DNA of 64,000 bases from Daucus carota subsp. sativus (Eukaryota; Streptophyta; Magnoliopsida; Apiales; Apiaceae), in contig NC_030389.2 of assembly GCF_001625215.2 (NCBI RefSeq), forward strand, positions 44,505,454 through 44,569,453, written 5' to 3'. Position numbers and translations under genes: made by a program. Shown here in pieces: positions 34,107 through 45,415 of this stretch. Under the pieces are notes generated by a model, which worked only from the letters and a program-made list of their open reading frames with translations, had not been told where the DNA came from and ran no database searches. The first letter of the stretch is position 1. Each line of letters opens with the position of its first letter.

Positions 34107-34575
34107 GAGCAACTCCAGCAGTTTCTCTATTTGGAGTCTTAAACCAAAATATGAGGAATATGGGAAAATAATCCACTCCAACGGTATCTTAGTGATTCCC
34201 TAAATCACTAAGAGCAACTCCAGCAGTTTCCCTATTTGGAGTCTTAAAACAAAATATGAGGAATATGGGAAAATAATCCACTCCAACGGTATCTTAGTGA
34301 TTCCCTAAATCACTAAGATCCACTAGCCATGTCTTATCTTTAGGTAACCTCTCTCCTCTCCTAAATCTTATTTTATAATAAATTTTGAATACAAAACATG
34401 TTCTCTCTCTTCACTCATTGCAATAATGGTAACTTTTAATAATATAATAGTATATAAGGAATGAATATAAGGAATATTGTTGAGGTGAGAATAGCTATTA
34501 TTATCTTAAGTCACTAGGATCCAATATTTTATATTATATTTAAGGAATGAGCTAAGATGCTGCTGGAGATGCTCT
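34107..34575. mobile_element. TIR MITE with internal 105-bp tandem duplication
   Basis: The ends GAGCAACTCCAGCAG and (complement) GAGCATCTCCAGCAG form 15-bp inverted repeats. The first 105 bp are present twice in a row (34107-34211 and 34212-34316) with very few differences. The remainder (to CTGCTGGAGATGCTC) is present again at 34576-34643 plus 36014-36206. Confidence 0.8.
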
Positions 34576-36206
34576 AAGATCCACTAGCCATGCCTTATCT
34601 TTAGGTAGCCTCTCTCCTCTCCTAAATCTTATTTTATAATAAACTAGTTGAGAAACCGCGCGTTGCGGCGGCCTATAAAAATTATATTAATAATTTAATA
34701 TTAATATTTGTAGAATAAAATAATTTTGTTGTTGTCTATTAAAAGTATATTAATATATTAATGTTTCAAAATTAATATTTGTAGGATTCAATAAATTTTT
34801 ATTATAAAAATCTTGATTTAATACCAATACTAATATATAAAATTGCAAATTTGGACTATAATTCATGATGAAAAAAAATTAAATAAATTTATACACGTAA
34901 TTAACAATTTATAGCATGACGAATCTTAATTTTATCTGTTTTTTTTTAAAGTAATCACGTTTTTCCATTGTCACCTTTCACCAATTTTTTTGGATTGATT
35001 GTACACAAACACATCTAACTTAAATAAGTGAGATAGCGGTCCATAACTACCACCCTTGCTTGTAACAACTTTTATTTTTTAATACTGTATAAACAAACTT
35101 TACTTAAAAGTTTTTTGAACGGTGCAAATAGATAATGCATGAATAATTTTTTCCTCTATACAAAGTAAATCATATAAAAATTAACAACAACAAACATGTC
35201 TGATGAACAAAACAAATATTATAAAAGAATAATCAACAAACATACATCACTAATAGTTAATTTATTGATATCAACCATCAATATCATGTCAAGACTATAT
35301 TCTTTTCCCGTGTTTGGATTTGTCGACTCCAAAATAACGGTATATAACTACCTTTACTTGCAACAACCTTTATTTTTTTAGTACTATATAAACAGCATTC
35401 ACTTATCGTTGCAGAAGAACGACACCTCCAAGTTAGAAATCGAGCAAAAGAACTATCAGCAGAGAGAGGTAGGGTTGTAGTATTGAGAGAAAGGAGATTG
35501 TGTTTAGATGATCCAAAACCCTATGATCTATAAGGGTATTTATAGGTGCAGAGAGACTTGTGTGCTACTCTTTCCCATAATTAAATAATCCGAAACAAAA
35601 TCAGATTAAAACTTTCAAGCTACTGTATTCCATAAATAATTTGTATTTCCCATAATTAAATAATCTGAAACAAAATCAGATTAAAACTTTCAAGCTACTG
35701 TATTCCATAAATAATTTGTATTTCCCATAATTAAATAATCTGAAACAAAATCAGATTATAATTTGTATTTCCCAAAATTAAATAATCTGAAACAAAATCA
35801 GATTAAAACTTTCAACAAACTATATTCCATAAATAATTTGAAACAAAATCAGATTCTAAAACTTGCTTCTAATATACCCGAAATTAAAAAAAGGTAGTTC
35901 TAATTTTTGATATTTTTCATCCAAAAATTCCAGAAAATTAGAAAAATAGAACAGAGCGATGTGAGAGGCTCCACCTACACGCCCCTCGCTTCTCCTTTAT
36001 ATAAGTATATTGATTTTGAATACAAAACATGTTCTCTCTCTTCACTCATTGCAATAATGGCAACTTTTAATAATAAAATAGTATATAAGGAATGAATATA
36101 AGGAATATTGTTGGAGGTGAGAATAGCTATTATTATCTTAAGTCACTAGGATCCAATATTTTATATTATATTTAAGGAATGAGCTAAGATGCTGCTGAAG
36201 ATGCTT
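34576..36206. mobile_element. Second partial copy of the CTCCAGCAG MITE, split by a Helitron
   Basis: 34576-34643 and 36014-36206 together repeat the right two-thirds of the MITE at 34314-34575 (ATCCACTAGCCATG ... GATGCTTTAAG). The Helitron 34644-36013 lies in the middle. The unsplit neighbour gives the pre-insertion sequence TTATAATAAATTTTGAATAC. Confidence 0.85.
34644..36013 (-). mobile_element. Complete non-autonomous Helitron (1370 bp)
   Basis: In minus-strand sense it starts TCAATATACTTATATAAAGG and ends with the hairpin region GCCGCCGCAACGCGCGGTTT followed by CTCAACTAG, inserted between A and T of its target without duplication. These are the Helitron hallmarks (5' TC, 3' hairpin and CTAG, AT target). 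It has no Rep/helicase. An internal ~75-bp repeat (TAATTAAATAATCTGAAAC...) is present three to four times at 35575-35850, against about two in the copy at 1-1055. An ORF beginning MSDEQNKYYKRI is shared by both copies but is not recognised. Confidence 0.92.
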
Positions 36207-37174
36207 TAAGAGTATAAGAAGGTTGATGGATCATAAGAATGAACCTCTTGGTGGGCCTTGGCAAGACGGCCTAATGGATGAGGATGAACAGTAGAAAGAA
36301 GAGCGTAGAGTTAAGTGTCGACTCTTGAGCTTGTCTCAAGAAATTTTGAGTCATGTCCAGAGTCTTGGTGAGACTTTAGCGGATAGCGAATGAGTTCTGA
36401 GTGATTGATGATTCTCAGAGAATGGGTGATAGATATATAAGAGGTAAGTTATGTCAAATAGACGTAATTTCTCTTGATTCATATCTCGTAGTTTGTATTT
36501 GATCGTTAGTTTATAGTCTTATACTCATATATTAAAATTTCCCTTTCTCTTTAGATGCATTTCCTCTTTACAAAATTCCTGTGTCATACTTTTCATTTTT
36601 TACGAGGTTATTTGAATTTTTCTATTATTTATCTTGCCTTGATCTTTCTATTTTTGAAAATGCATCAACTCTTCGATACACTACCCCGATACCAATGGCT
36701 CTCACGAATAGTATGTTTTTCATTGATATGACTATTTCAGAGGCGTATCATAATTGAAATTACGAGTTTAGTTAATTTGATTTCTTTATTTTGAGAAAAT
36801 AGTTATACTAGTTGTTATTGGGGGATAGTTGAGATAAAATTCAGTTGTCTTCGATTAGTTGGCCTGCAGGGACACTTGTTGAATTTGTGACCGCTTTCAA
36901 TTTAATTGAAGTTGTTCTTCGGTATCTTTTTGTTAAGTTACATTTATGATTGCATATATGGTTGCTAGTAGGTGCATATACGATGACATTTTTTTCTTCA
37001 GAAAATAGTAGTTTTGTAATTTTAATTTGAAAGGTTATATTTTTACAAAAAAAAAAAATAGAATATTTTGTAAATTTTTGTAGATTTGGGTATTTGTGAA
37101 AATACTTTAACAATTGATAAATCATAATCCATCTAACACCTAGAATCTAGCGTCCTGTTGCGGTTTTAGACAAT
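36207..37174. other. Intergenic, no recognised feature
   Basis: AT-rich spacer. Open frames in it are short and have no family resemblance. Confidence 0.4.
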
Positions 37175-37512
37175 GGTCGTGTTTGGAAGTTAGCGGTTTG
37201 GGAAAAAAATAGAGGTTTGGGGTGAGTTAGAGGTTTGACCATTTCAATCCGCTAATGATAGTGTTTGATAATTAGCGGATTGAAATAGAGGTTTGGCCCC
37301 AAAAAGCTAATTTTCAAAAAGCTAATTTGAGGAGCCTTTTGGGTTAGCGGTTTTGCTATGTGTCATAAAAAGCTAATGAAACAGCTATTTACCAAACAGT
37401 TTTACACGAAACCGCTAATTCAATTCGCTAGTCAAAACATCTATTTCAATCAGTTAGTCAAAACATCTAATTCAATCCGCTAACCGCTAACAGCTAATTC
37501 CCAAACATGGCC
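37175..37512. mobile_element. TIR MITE, GGCCATGTTTGG type (338 bp)
   Basis: The left end GGTCGTGTTTGGAAGTTAGC and the complement of the right end, GGCCATGTTTGGGAATTAGC, are imperfect inverted repeats flanked by AAT on both sides, so a 3-bp duplication as in PIF/Harbinger is possible. A truncated relative lies at about 39560-39850. Confidence 0.65.
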
Positions 37513-38527
37513 AATAATTCAGGGTTTTATATATTTTTTTGTTAAGGATATATAATAATTGTTGATAAATTTGAAAATAATTTTTCAGATTCTACGTTTA
37601 GGAAAATATTTTTCCCAATACTTTATAAAAATTTGTTATATATTTCACTGTCAAACTTCATAAAAACAAGTTTCTTACTATTGTAACTGAAAAAATATGT
37701 AGGTATCAAAAAATTAGTGAAGAATTATATGACTTTTACCAACATTTTTCACCGAAACACTACATCCTTATTTCAAACCGACTTACAATCTATTTCTTTA
37801 TCTTAAAATTAAATTAAATTATACAAACTCTCCATGACATCTTAACATGAGATCTGCTTGACGACCATTGTGATCCAAAATATACTAGTTTATTAATACT
37901 ACGTACGTATTTAAATATGAGAATTCTCCGGTTTGTTGAAATAAGGTCACTTCATTGCTAAACAGAGGGAGTTGTTGGATATATATTACTCTATAAACTC
38001 CATCTTCTTCTACAGAGCCCCCCTCAGCCTACCATGTATCTATCATCAATTTGCTTATGGGTACATAGACCATTAGACCTTGTGGTTCATTGCTTCCGGA
38101 TTATCTCTTTGAATCGGTCCAGATAAAGTGATTGTGTTTTGTTATATTTTAGTTTGAAAATGTTGATGTTGTTAGAGGTTACATCATTTTATCAATATTC
38201 TAATCACATATTTCTATTAATAAAATATTTAGAAATTTGTATGCAGATCCATCATTACAGTTAAATATTGTTGACATATAACGAATTATTTATTCAGACA
38301 ATTCTCTAACATTTTAAATGAAACTGATTTTCAATATAGTATCAGAGAGTTCTCAAACCAGTATTAGAGTTCAGGTCATTCGTGATACACTTTTCAATCC
38401 AAAAAATAATAATGAAATTTTGAGTGAGATCAACATGAAATTAGATTCATATTATCCATGATCCACTCTAATTCAAAAAAATAAAAATGAGATTTTGAAT
38501 ATAGAAAAATATTGAAATGATAGCATA
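37513..38527. other. Intergenic, no recognised feature
   Basis: AT-rich spacer without supported genes. Confidence 0.4.
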
Positions 38528-38753
38528 CTCTCTCTGTCCCAGGTTCAGGACTTTATTTTTTGACATATATTTTGAAATTTTTATAAAATATAGTTTCATA
38601 TTATTATTTTAATTTTTTTCCCGAATAAAAATTTAACATTTAATTTTTATTAAAAAATATATATGTTAAGAAAACGTTCTGAAACTATAATTTACAAAAA
38701 TCTCAAAATACGTGTAAACCGCAAAAGTAGATATTCTACCAGACTGGACGGAG
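38528..38753. mobile_element. Stowaway MITE (226 bp)
   Basis: Ends CTCTCTCTGTCCCAGGTTC and GACTGGACGGAG with TA on both sides. A GTTTGACC..TTTATAAGTTAGAAGCACTT-type MITE fragment (to about 38945) follows directly. Confidence 0.75.
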
Positions 38754-39559
38754 TAATGGTGGTGTTTGACCACGGCTTAAAAGCCGACTTTCAAGTTTAT
38801 AAGTTAGAAGCACTTATTTCGTACTGTTTGTATAATAATTCAAAAAGTATTTCTAAAAATCTGAGAACGTTAATTTTTATTTTATGACTTGTGCTTATTT
38901 CCCAATAAAAATTTTATGTAGAAAATATTTATTTTAAGTTCAGCCAACTGTCCGTATTTATTCCGAATATACTTTTCACGTAACCGGCCATGTCAATAAA
39001 ATAAATGCATGCTGCAACATGCAGTGAAGTGAGTCTACCCGCAAAATGAACAGCAACTTCCCTCACTTTGATGCCCACCGCGTATCTGACGCCACGTCGC
39101 GTTTCCCGAGTCACCATCCGTGAGTCGTCGTCGTTGAAACAGAGTGTCAGTGGGTCCCACACCCTTCCGTGCTGTGTTGGTTTTACTCTATCTTCTGTTC
39201 ATCCTTCTGCCCCCACCTTATTTCTTTATTTTATCCGTCAATGTCATCTCCCACTCGTGGCACTGGATCATTTGTCACATTTATTTTAGGTTTTCCCTCA
39301 ATTTATTCTAAGCATGTACAAGTACAACAACCAATATCCTATCGATTTATCGGTGAGATCCGGAGTCGAGAGTTCGAATCTCGTTAAAATTAATTTTGTT
39401 ACCACTAAAAAATTATCTTGGTTCGTTTTTTAAATTAGATCCTTATAATTAAATAATTAGTAGTCTGTTTTGGGTGTAATGTGTGAATGTTTGGGCTAAA
39501 TTATGTGTTAATATGATTGCCGTGAGTTTAAACGATCTTGAATAATCATATTTGAGATA

Positions 39560-39850
39560 AAATTCGAGATTTGAGGTTGATTAGAGGTTTGACTATTTCA
39601 ATCCGCTGTCGCTAGTGTTTGATAGGTAGCGGACTTAGATAGAAATTTTAGCTCAAAAAGCTGTTTTGAGTAGTTTTTTGGATTAAAATTTTTAGCATGT
39701 GTCAGAGAAAGCTAATCAAACAGTTATTTACCAAACAGTTTTACAATAAATTGCTAATTTTGCTCGTCAAAATATCTATTTCAATAAGATAGTCAGAACA
39801 TCTAATTAAATCCGTTAACAGCTAGCCGCTAATTTTCAAACAGAGCCATT
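39560..39850. mobile_element. Truncated copy of the 37175 MITE
   Basis: Shares AGAGGTTTGAC, ATTTCAATCCGCT, AGTGTTTGATA and the right end CCGCTAATTTTCAAACAGAGCC with 37175-37512. The left terminus is missing or strongly changed. Confidence 0.6.
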
Positions 39851-40694
39851 ATATTTGTTTGTAACAATCTGAAATAATCATATTTGATATTTATTATTTC
39901 TTTGAAACGAGATGATTAATTATCCGATTTCACATGTAATTCAAAAATTTGAAGAACGCTAGTATAATAATCAAATGAAATGCGAATAACCCATCTTTTT
40001 CCGAGGTAAAAGCATGATTTTGTTGCCGACCAGACCGATTCGGGAGGAATATAAACACATATATCAAAGGGATAAGTAGTACAGTAATGTTTTGTGTATC
40101 AAGAAACTTGGCGTATCTGCAAATATTCCATGTCCAAAACTCATCACATGTTTGATTTCTTTTGTTTTCTGGTCAAGCTTTATGTGACAATCTGTGCAAA
40201 TCTTGAATACTGTCAAGTCTATGTTAAAAACACCCTCCTCTTATTCAGCTGACCCTATTTTATCTATTTGCATTTTAATCCTCCAAGTCTTCATCTTTTT
40301 CAGTCTACCAGGTCAGCTTCTCTGTTAGAACAGACCATAAGCTTCAGACCTGGGTAAGTTTCCAGTTTTGTGGTCATAATTTGCATCAGAAATGTACATT
40401 TCAAGACGATTTTTACGGAAACAGCCTCTCTACTCTTAAATTACTAAAACAGTCGCCCTACTCTTAGAACAAATGTTAAATGTATGGCATTCATTAGCAC
40501 AGCCGGAACGAGATATACTGTGTATGTTTGATTTAAGATGCCAAGACAAATCAGTTGACAGTAATTTATAGATGGGGAAATTTTGTTGAAGAGCAAATGA
40601 GAGAAGTACCAAGAGTTCCAACTTTATTCATGGTAATGAAAGGTAATTACAAACAAGCTATTCCATAACATCAGATTTATTAGCAACTACTTGA
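39851..40694. other. Intergenic downstream of the HD-Zip gene
   Basis: No repeats or genes recognised; includes the probable 3' UTR of the minus-strand HD-Zip gene. Confidence 0.4.
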
Positions 40695-42227
40695 TTAAGA
40701 CCAGAACCAGAAGGTTTGATCATCGACGGAACTGCCCAGATTGCAAGTGTCTGCATTCAAGTCCTCGTAAGACTCGATTTCGAGCTTTGGGAGACATGGA
40801 GGTGGCAAAATCCTGCAGGAGTCATCTTCATCGTCTTGAGAGAAATCAGATGGGTCTTGATCTAAGACTCGAGAAGAATCAACAGGCTGGAATAAGGATA
40901 CAAGGTTGGCATCAGCACAAGGTGGACTCTCTGAATCGAAAACATCACTCTTGGCCGAATTCGCATCCTCTTGCTTAATGACCATCACATTTTCACTGAT
41001 CACATTCTGAGATATCGAACTTGTATGTGGTGGTACTTCTGTTGGTTCTGGATCATCTGAATTCGTCACATCAAGCGATTGCTTCTCTGCCCCAGGCACT
41101 TTCCCTTTAAGTGATTCAACCTAGTTGAAGCAAAATGATTGGACTTTTTCAGAAAACCAACAATGCCACACATACTTTCAAAACTCTATACATGATCGAG
41201 CAATACCAGTACCATGTTAGAAAACTGAAATACAAATTTCAAAAGTACTAAACTGTATAATCGCAAGCACATTGGCAATCCAATAAAATCTGAATAAAAC
41301 ACGAGCAAAATTGTAGAGATTTATAATCTAATATTACCTCAAGCCTCAATTTCTCATTTTCTTTGGAAAGCCTATCATGATCATCCCTCAGCTTATCATA
41401 ACATTCTTTCAAGGAATCATAATCCTTCTCAAGCTGTTTAGTTTTATACCGAGCCCGTCGATTCTGAAACCATATCGCAACCTGCCTAGGCTGCAAACCA
41501 AGATCCTTTGCAAGCTGCACTTTCCTGTCAGGCTCAAGCTTGTTCTCCACCTCAAAGCTCTTCTCCAGATACTTGACCTGATCAACCGTAAGCCTTCGTT
41601 TCTTTTCAGGTGGATGCAAGCAAGGATCATAGTCCTCAATGCCATTCTCTTCTTTCTCCAAACAAGGTAAAAATCCCCCAAGTCTACCATTTTCAGGTGG
41701 GGAATTTTGAAGGTGAACCATAGTTGTGGTGCCAGAAGCTGAGTTTTCTGTACCAATATCACTTGCATTTATCAATGAATAGTACTAGTACTAGTAAATG
41801 TACACAATAAATAACACTAGTACTACTAATAAATGTACTCTACTAACCCAGTAACAAGAAATTACCAATTCAACAATGAGCAACAAATCAATCTCATGGG
41901 TCAAAGTTGCAAACAACTAAAATCAACAAAATAACAATTTAAAGTATTTTTTTTTGCAAGAACTGAGAATATAATTAGGCCTATTAACATGTGTTAGTGC
42001 AATTTCAAGATGTCAAGAACTACCAAACAAGTAACCACAAAAGAATTTCAGGAAATTAGGAAAAGAGGGAGGGAGGGAGAGAGAGGGAGGGGAGAGAGAG
42101 AGAGACCTTGGAAAGAAGGGGAAGACTTGGAAATCCAGAAGGAATCAAGAAACTCAGAAGAGGGTGGTGGCCTTTCACTGGAAAGCAACACATCATCAGC
42201 ATCTTCATAAACTTTATCAATCTCCAT
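40695..42227 (-). CDS. HD-Zip class I transcription factor (HAT5/ATHB54-like)
   Basis: Three exons, 42107-42227, 41338-41747 and 40695-41120, join in frame to 318 residues. The start is [20 protein letters not shown]. The homeodomain follows an EKKRR motif (residues ~85-145) with helix 3 [19 protein letters not shown], and runs straight into a leucine zipper ([20 protein letters not shown], then [17 protein letters not shown]). There is no START or MEKHLA domain and no CPSCE motif, so it is class I. The C-terminal half is acidic ([13 protein letters not shown]) and ends DDQTFWFWS, an activation-type tail with aromatic residues. Class I factors bind CAATNATTG as dimers and steer growth and stress responses. 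Intron 1 begins with a CT-rich tract on the coding strand. The leader carries a small uORF (42413-42481). Its position next to the RRM gene matches Arabidopsis ATHB54, while the motifs resemble HAT5/ATHB1. Confidence 0.9.
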
Positions 42228-42412
42228 AGCTTCTGAACTATTTGCTGAAACCCAGGAGCTTAAAGATAGGATTTTTGAAGCAAGAAGAGAGGGGGAGAGA
42301 GAGAGAGAGAGAGACTCAGGAGCTGAATCTGAGAGAAGGGTTTTTTCAAGGGGAGAGAGAGAGCTGAAAGAAGGGTGTTTTCAAGAAATGGAGAGAGAGA
42401 GAGGGAGAGAGA

Positions 42413-42481
42413 TTAGAAGGGGAGAGTTATAGTAGTTGAAGGGTTATGTCTGAAAAAGGTGAAGCTAAAAATCACAGGCAT
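42413..42481 (-). CDS. Upstream ORF (22 aa) in HD-Zip leader
   Basis: The minus strand reads MPVIFSFTFFRHNPSTTITL and then PF before a stop, ending ~185 bp ahead of the main ATG within a CT-rich leader. AtHB1 has a conserved-peptide uORF that lowers its translation (CPuORF33, from memory); this peptide is a candidate for the same element. Its homology could not be tested here. Confidence 0.5.
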   Translation of the reverse strand: MPVIFSFTFFRHNPSTTITLPF

Positions 42482-42838
42482 GTGAAAGATGTAAGAGAGG
42501 AGTAGGAGCAGCAGCTCAGACCCATCACTCACTCCAAAAGAAGAAACAGAAAAATACAGACACAGACAATAGATTCTTCTCTGGGAAGAAGAGCTAGGCT
42601 AGGGGTAGGCTAGCTTTTTGGGATTATAAGTAGCTTTTTCTTTTTTCATTTGTCATTGAAATTTTGGAAACGATTTCCTTCTTGGGCTTCTACAAAGCCT
42701 GGGTTTTGCTTTTACCATTGTACCCCTTTTTGTCCCCCTTGCTTGGTATCATCAATATTTGTACTTATCCTTTTCTATATAGCTCATTTAAATATTATAT
42801 ATTCAGTGCAAAAATATTTCTGAGGAAAAATGGTAATA

Positions 42839-43475
42839 CTCAATCGGTCCTAGGGTTCATGTCACAGCGGCACGGGCATGCCAGATTGGGCATGCCAGAC
42901 TGGGCATGCCCTAGGCATGCCTTTTGTCCATTTGGCATGCTTTTTTACTAATTTTTTATATAAATAATAAAATTTATATAAATATTATATCTTATAAATA
43001 TTGAAAATTTTAAATATAGTCCAACTTCATAGTTAAATATTAGATAAACTACTAATATAAGTTAGTATTGTACTAAGTTCGGTTCTTAATATTTACTAAC
43101 TTTTGTTATATTTGTAAGTGCACTTTAGTATCAATCCTGTAATGATGCAGCAGTTTTTGTTATATTTAATGGAAAATGGCATGCCATTTGGGCATGCCTT
43201 TTTGTAAAATACATGTCTATAGGCATGCCAGTGAGAACTGCCGTGACATGTACCCTAATCGGTCCCCCTCATTCTTTACCATACTTTTTGTCACAATTTT
43301 TAAGACTCATTTAAAATATAATTTTATAATATATTATTTTAAATAAAATTTCAGAATAAAAGTTTGATATTTAAATTTTTATTTAAAAAATTAAAAAAAT
43401 GTTATGAAACTATACTTTATAAAAATCTCAACATGTGTATAAACAGTTAACGAACTGTTACCGGGATGAAGGGAG
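42839..43475. mobile_element. Stowaway MITE containing a nested hAT element
   Basis: Outer ends CTCAATCGGTCC...CCCCTCATTC and ACCGGGATGAAGGGAG with TA at 42837-42838 and 43476-43477. The left inverted repeat is interrupted by the element 42851-43257. Without the insert it is ~220 bp, the usual size of the local Stowaways. Confidence 0.8.
42851..43257. mobile_element. hAT-type MITE nested in a Stowaway end (407 bp)
   Basis: The ends TAGGGTTCATGTCAC and (complement) TAGGGTACATGTCAC are inverted repeats. The direct repeat ATCGGTCC (42843-42850 and 43258-43265) gives an 8-bp target duplication, the hAT signature. Near both ends the palindrome GGCATGCC recurs (at least five times left, three right), a likely transposase-binding subterminal repeat. 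Confidence 0.85.
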
Positions 43476-43477
43476 TA

Positions 43478-44010
43478 TGTGGTGTTGGATTACACTGTAA
43501 TTCTGTAATTCTCTCGTATGTCTCCTGAGATAAACGAATTGAGTCGAGTCAAACTTTTACATATCAAGTTAGAGATTCTTTTTAATAAATTGAGATTGAT
43601 CATTAAGCTTATTTAATTTTTTTATTATCCGAATCTGAGTTCGTTAAGAACTGAATCAAGTCGAGCCGAATCGAATTTGAACAAATTGTTCGCCAATAAC
43701 TCGACTCTTTTACATTTCCAGTACCCCTCGTATGCGCAAAAAAATTTAACATTAAACTATCTTGTGAAAATTTGAGTTATATCTCCATGTCACCCGTTTA
43801 ACAAAACGTGAAAAAGGTAAATGGATAAATTAACAATGGAACTGACATGTACTCTATTTAATCATATAAAAGAATAAAATTTGGAAATCATTGTCCGAAA
43901 ATAAAATATTATTTAAATTATCGAAGCGGATCGAAAACTCGAAGAAAATCGCCACCGGTGCCAGTAAAAAAGTGTTTCGACTGACCTGGACTGAAATTTT
44001 CTTGTTTGAC
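43478..44010. other. Intergenic, no recognised feature
   Basis: No supported gene or clear repeat. Confidence 0.4.
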
Positions 44011-44753
44011 TAGGGCTGTAAATCGATACGGACTATCCGGTGTCTCGGCTCATATCCGGCTCGAAAATATGATACATGTCTCATATCCGTTTTGAGAACG
44101 ATCCAAATCTGGCGAAAAAATTAAGTCCGTATAATATATGATCCCGGATACGAGCACACCTATACCCGCTCAGCTTCGGTCTCATATAATTTTTCATGAT
44201 ATGATCCTACCCGAATAACCGAATATGATCCACGGTTCATATTCGATTCAAACTCATATACATATTATATTTTAACACCATCATATTTGCAAGTAAATAG
44301 TCATCATTTTATAAAATTTTAATATCTTATTTAAGTTTATATCTTCATAAAATATGATTTATTAATGTGGTCATGCTTATTATCTTCATATATATTTAAT
44401 AAATGATATATACCAAAATATAACTATAAGTTTAAATTAAAATTATTATACTTTATAATATTATGTTTACTTAGAATAAATGATAATTATTTGAATAACT
44501 AAAATAATAATGATATTTAATGTTAGTGGATCATATCCGGCTCATATTCGATGGATCATAAACTACCCGGTAAAAAAATAGAAAATGCGATACTGGATCA
44601 TATCCGGCTCAGATCCGAATCTCAAATACCAGGGATCGGTTTATATCCGGATAAAACGATCCCGGACCCAAATCTGGACAAGCTAAAAATAATATGATCC
44701 GGTACTTGAGCAGAGGGGTACCCGGGATCACCCGGATCATTTTACAGCCCTAG
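44011..44753. mobile_element. hAT-type non-autonomous element, TAGGGCTGTAAA ends (~743 bp)
   Basis: The left end TAGGGCTGTAAATCGATACG and the complement of the right end, TAGGGCTGTAAAATGATCCG, are inverted repeats. Flanks TGTTTGAC and AGTTTGAC form a 7/8 match target duplication. CATATCCGG and ATCCGGCTC motifs are repeated inside both ends. No transposase. Confidence 0.8.
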
Positions 44754-45169
44754 AGTTTGACTGATATTAAGGTGGTCCATGCAGTAAATGAAATCGTACT
44801 TTAGGTGAGTAAAAGGTAATATCATGGTTGATTCATGGTCTGCCTTATTTTAGTAAATTACTTTTGAGTTTAAATTTTTTTCAAAAATCATCCTTAAAAC
44901 ATGTAATTTTGACCTACAATAATATGAGAAATCTGTTTTTGGGTGGTGGTTAATAAATTTTAGTGTAAAATTCAGTTACTCGATTAAGTATCTGAATAAA
45001 TATTTATAATTCAGTTGAGTCGAATTGAAATAAATACTCGATCAAGTACTAAGACATAAAAAATGAAATTATTATAATTTTTAAAAAAAAATATTGTGTA
45101 CTAAAAATAAGATGACGAAAAAATATTATTCTAATACTTATTTGAGAATGGATAAGATGATTTAGGTGT

Positions 45170-45415
45170 TTGTTTATGGATTTTAAGCCCAACTTCTGGT
45201 TTATAAGTTAAAAACATTTATTTGTATCGTTTGTGTAAAAAGTCAAGAAGCACTTACAAAAAAGCTATGAATACTATTTTTGTTTCAGGACTTCTACTTA
45301 TTTCCTAAACACTTTAATCACTTATAAGTCTTAACTTGTTTCTAACTTCTACTCTACTTTTTATTTTAAGCAAGAATCACTTATTTTAAGTTCATCCAAA
45401 CGGTCCCTAAATTTG
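45170..45415. mobile_element. TIR MITE fragment of the 11818 type
   Basis: GTGTTTGTTTATGG...TTAAGCCCAACTTCTGG at the left and TTATTTTAAGTTCATCCAAA with CGGTCCC at the right are approximate inverted repeats, with a CACTTA/TAAGTG-rich interior. Confidence 0.55.

Noticed and set aside
34107-34316. Two-unit tandem repeat as a possible CRISPR-like or satellite array
   Set aside because: It is only a two-copy duplication of one MITE end. CRISPR arrays are not expected in plant nuclear DNA and no spacer pattern exists.
39340-39390. tRNA- or SINE-like box B (GAGTTCGAATCTCG)
   Set aside because: No matching box A, no stem pairing and no target duplications could be seen.
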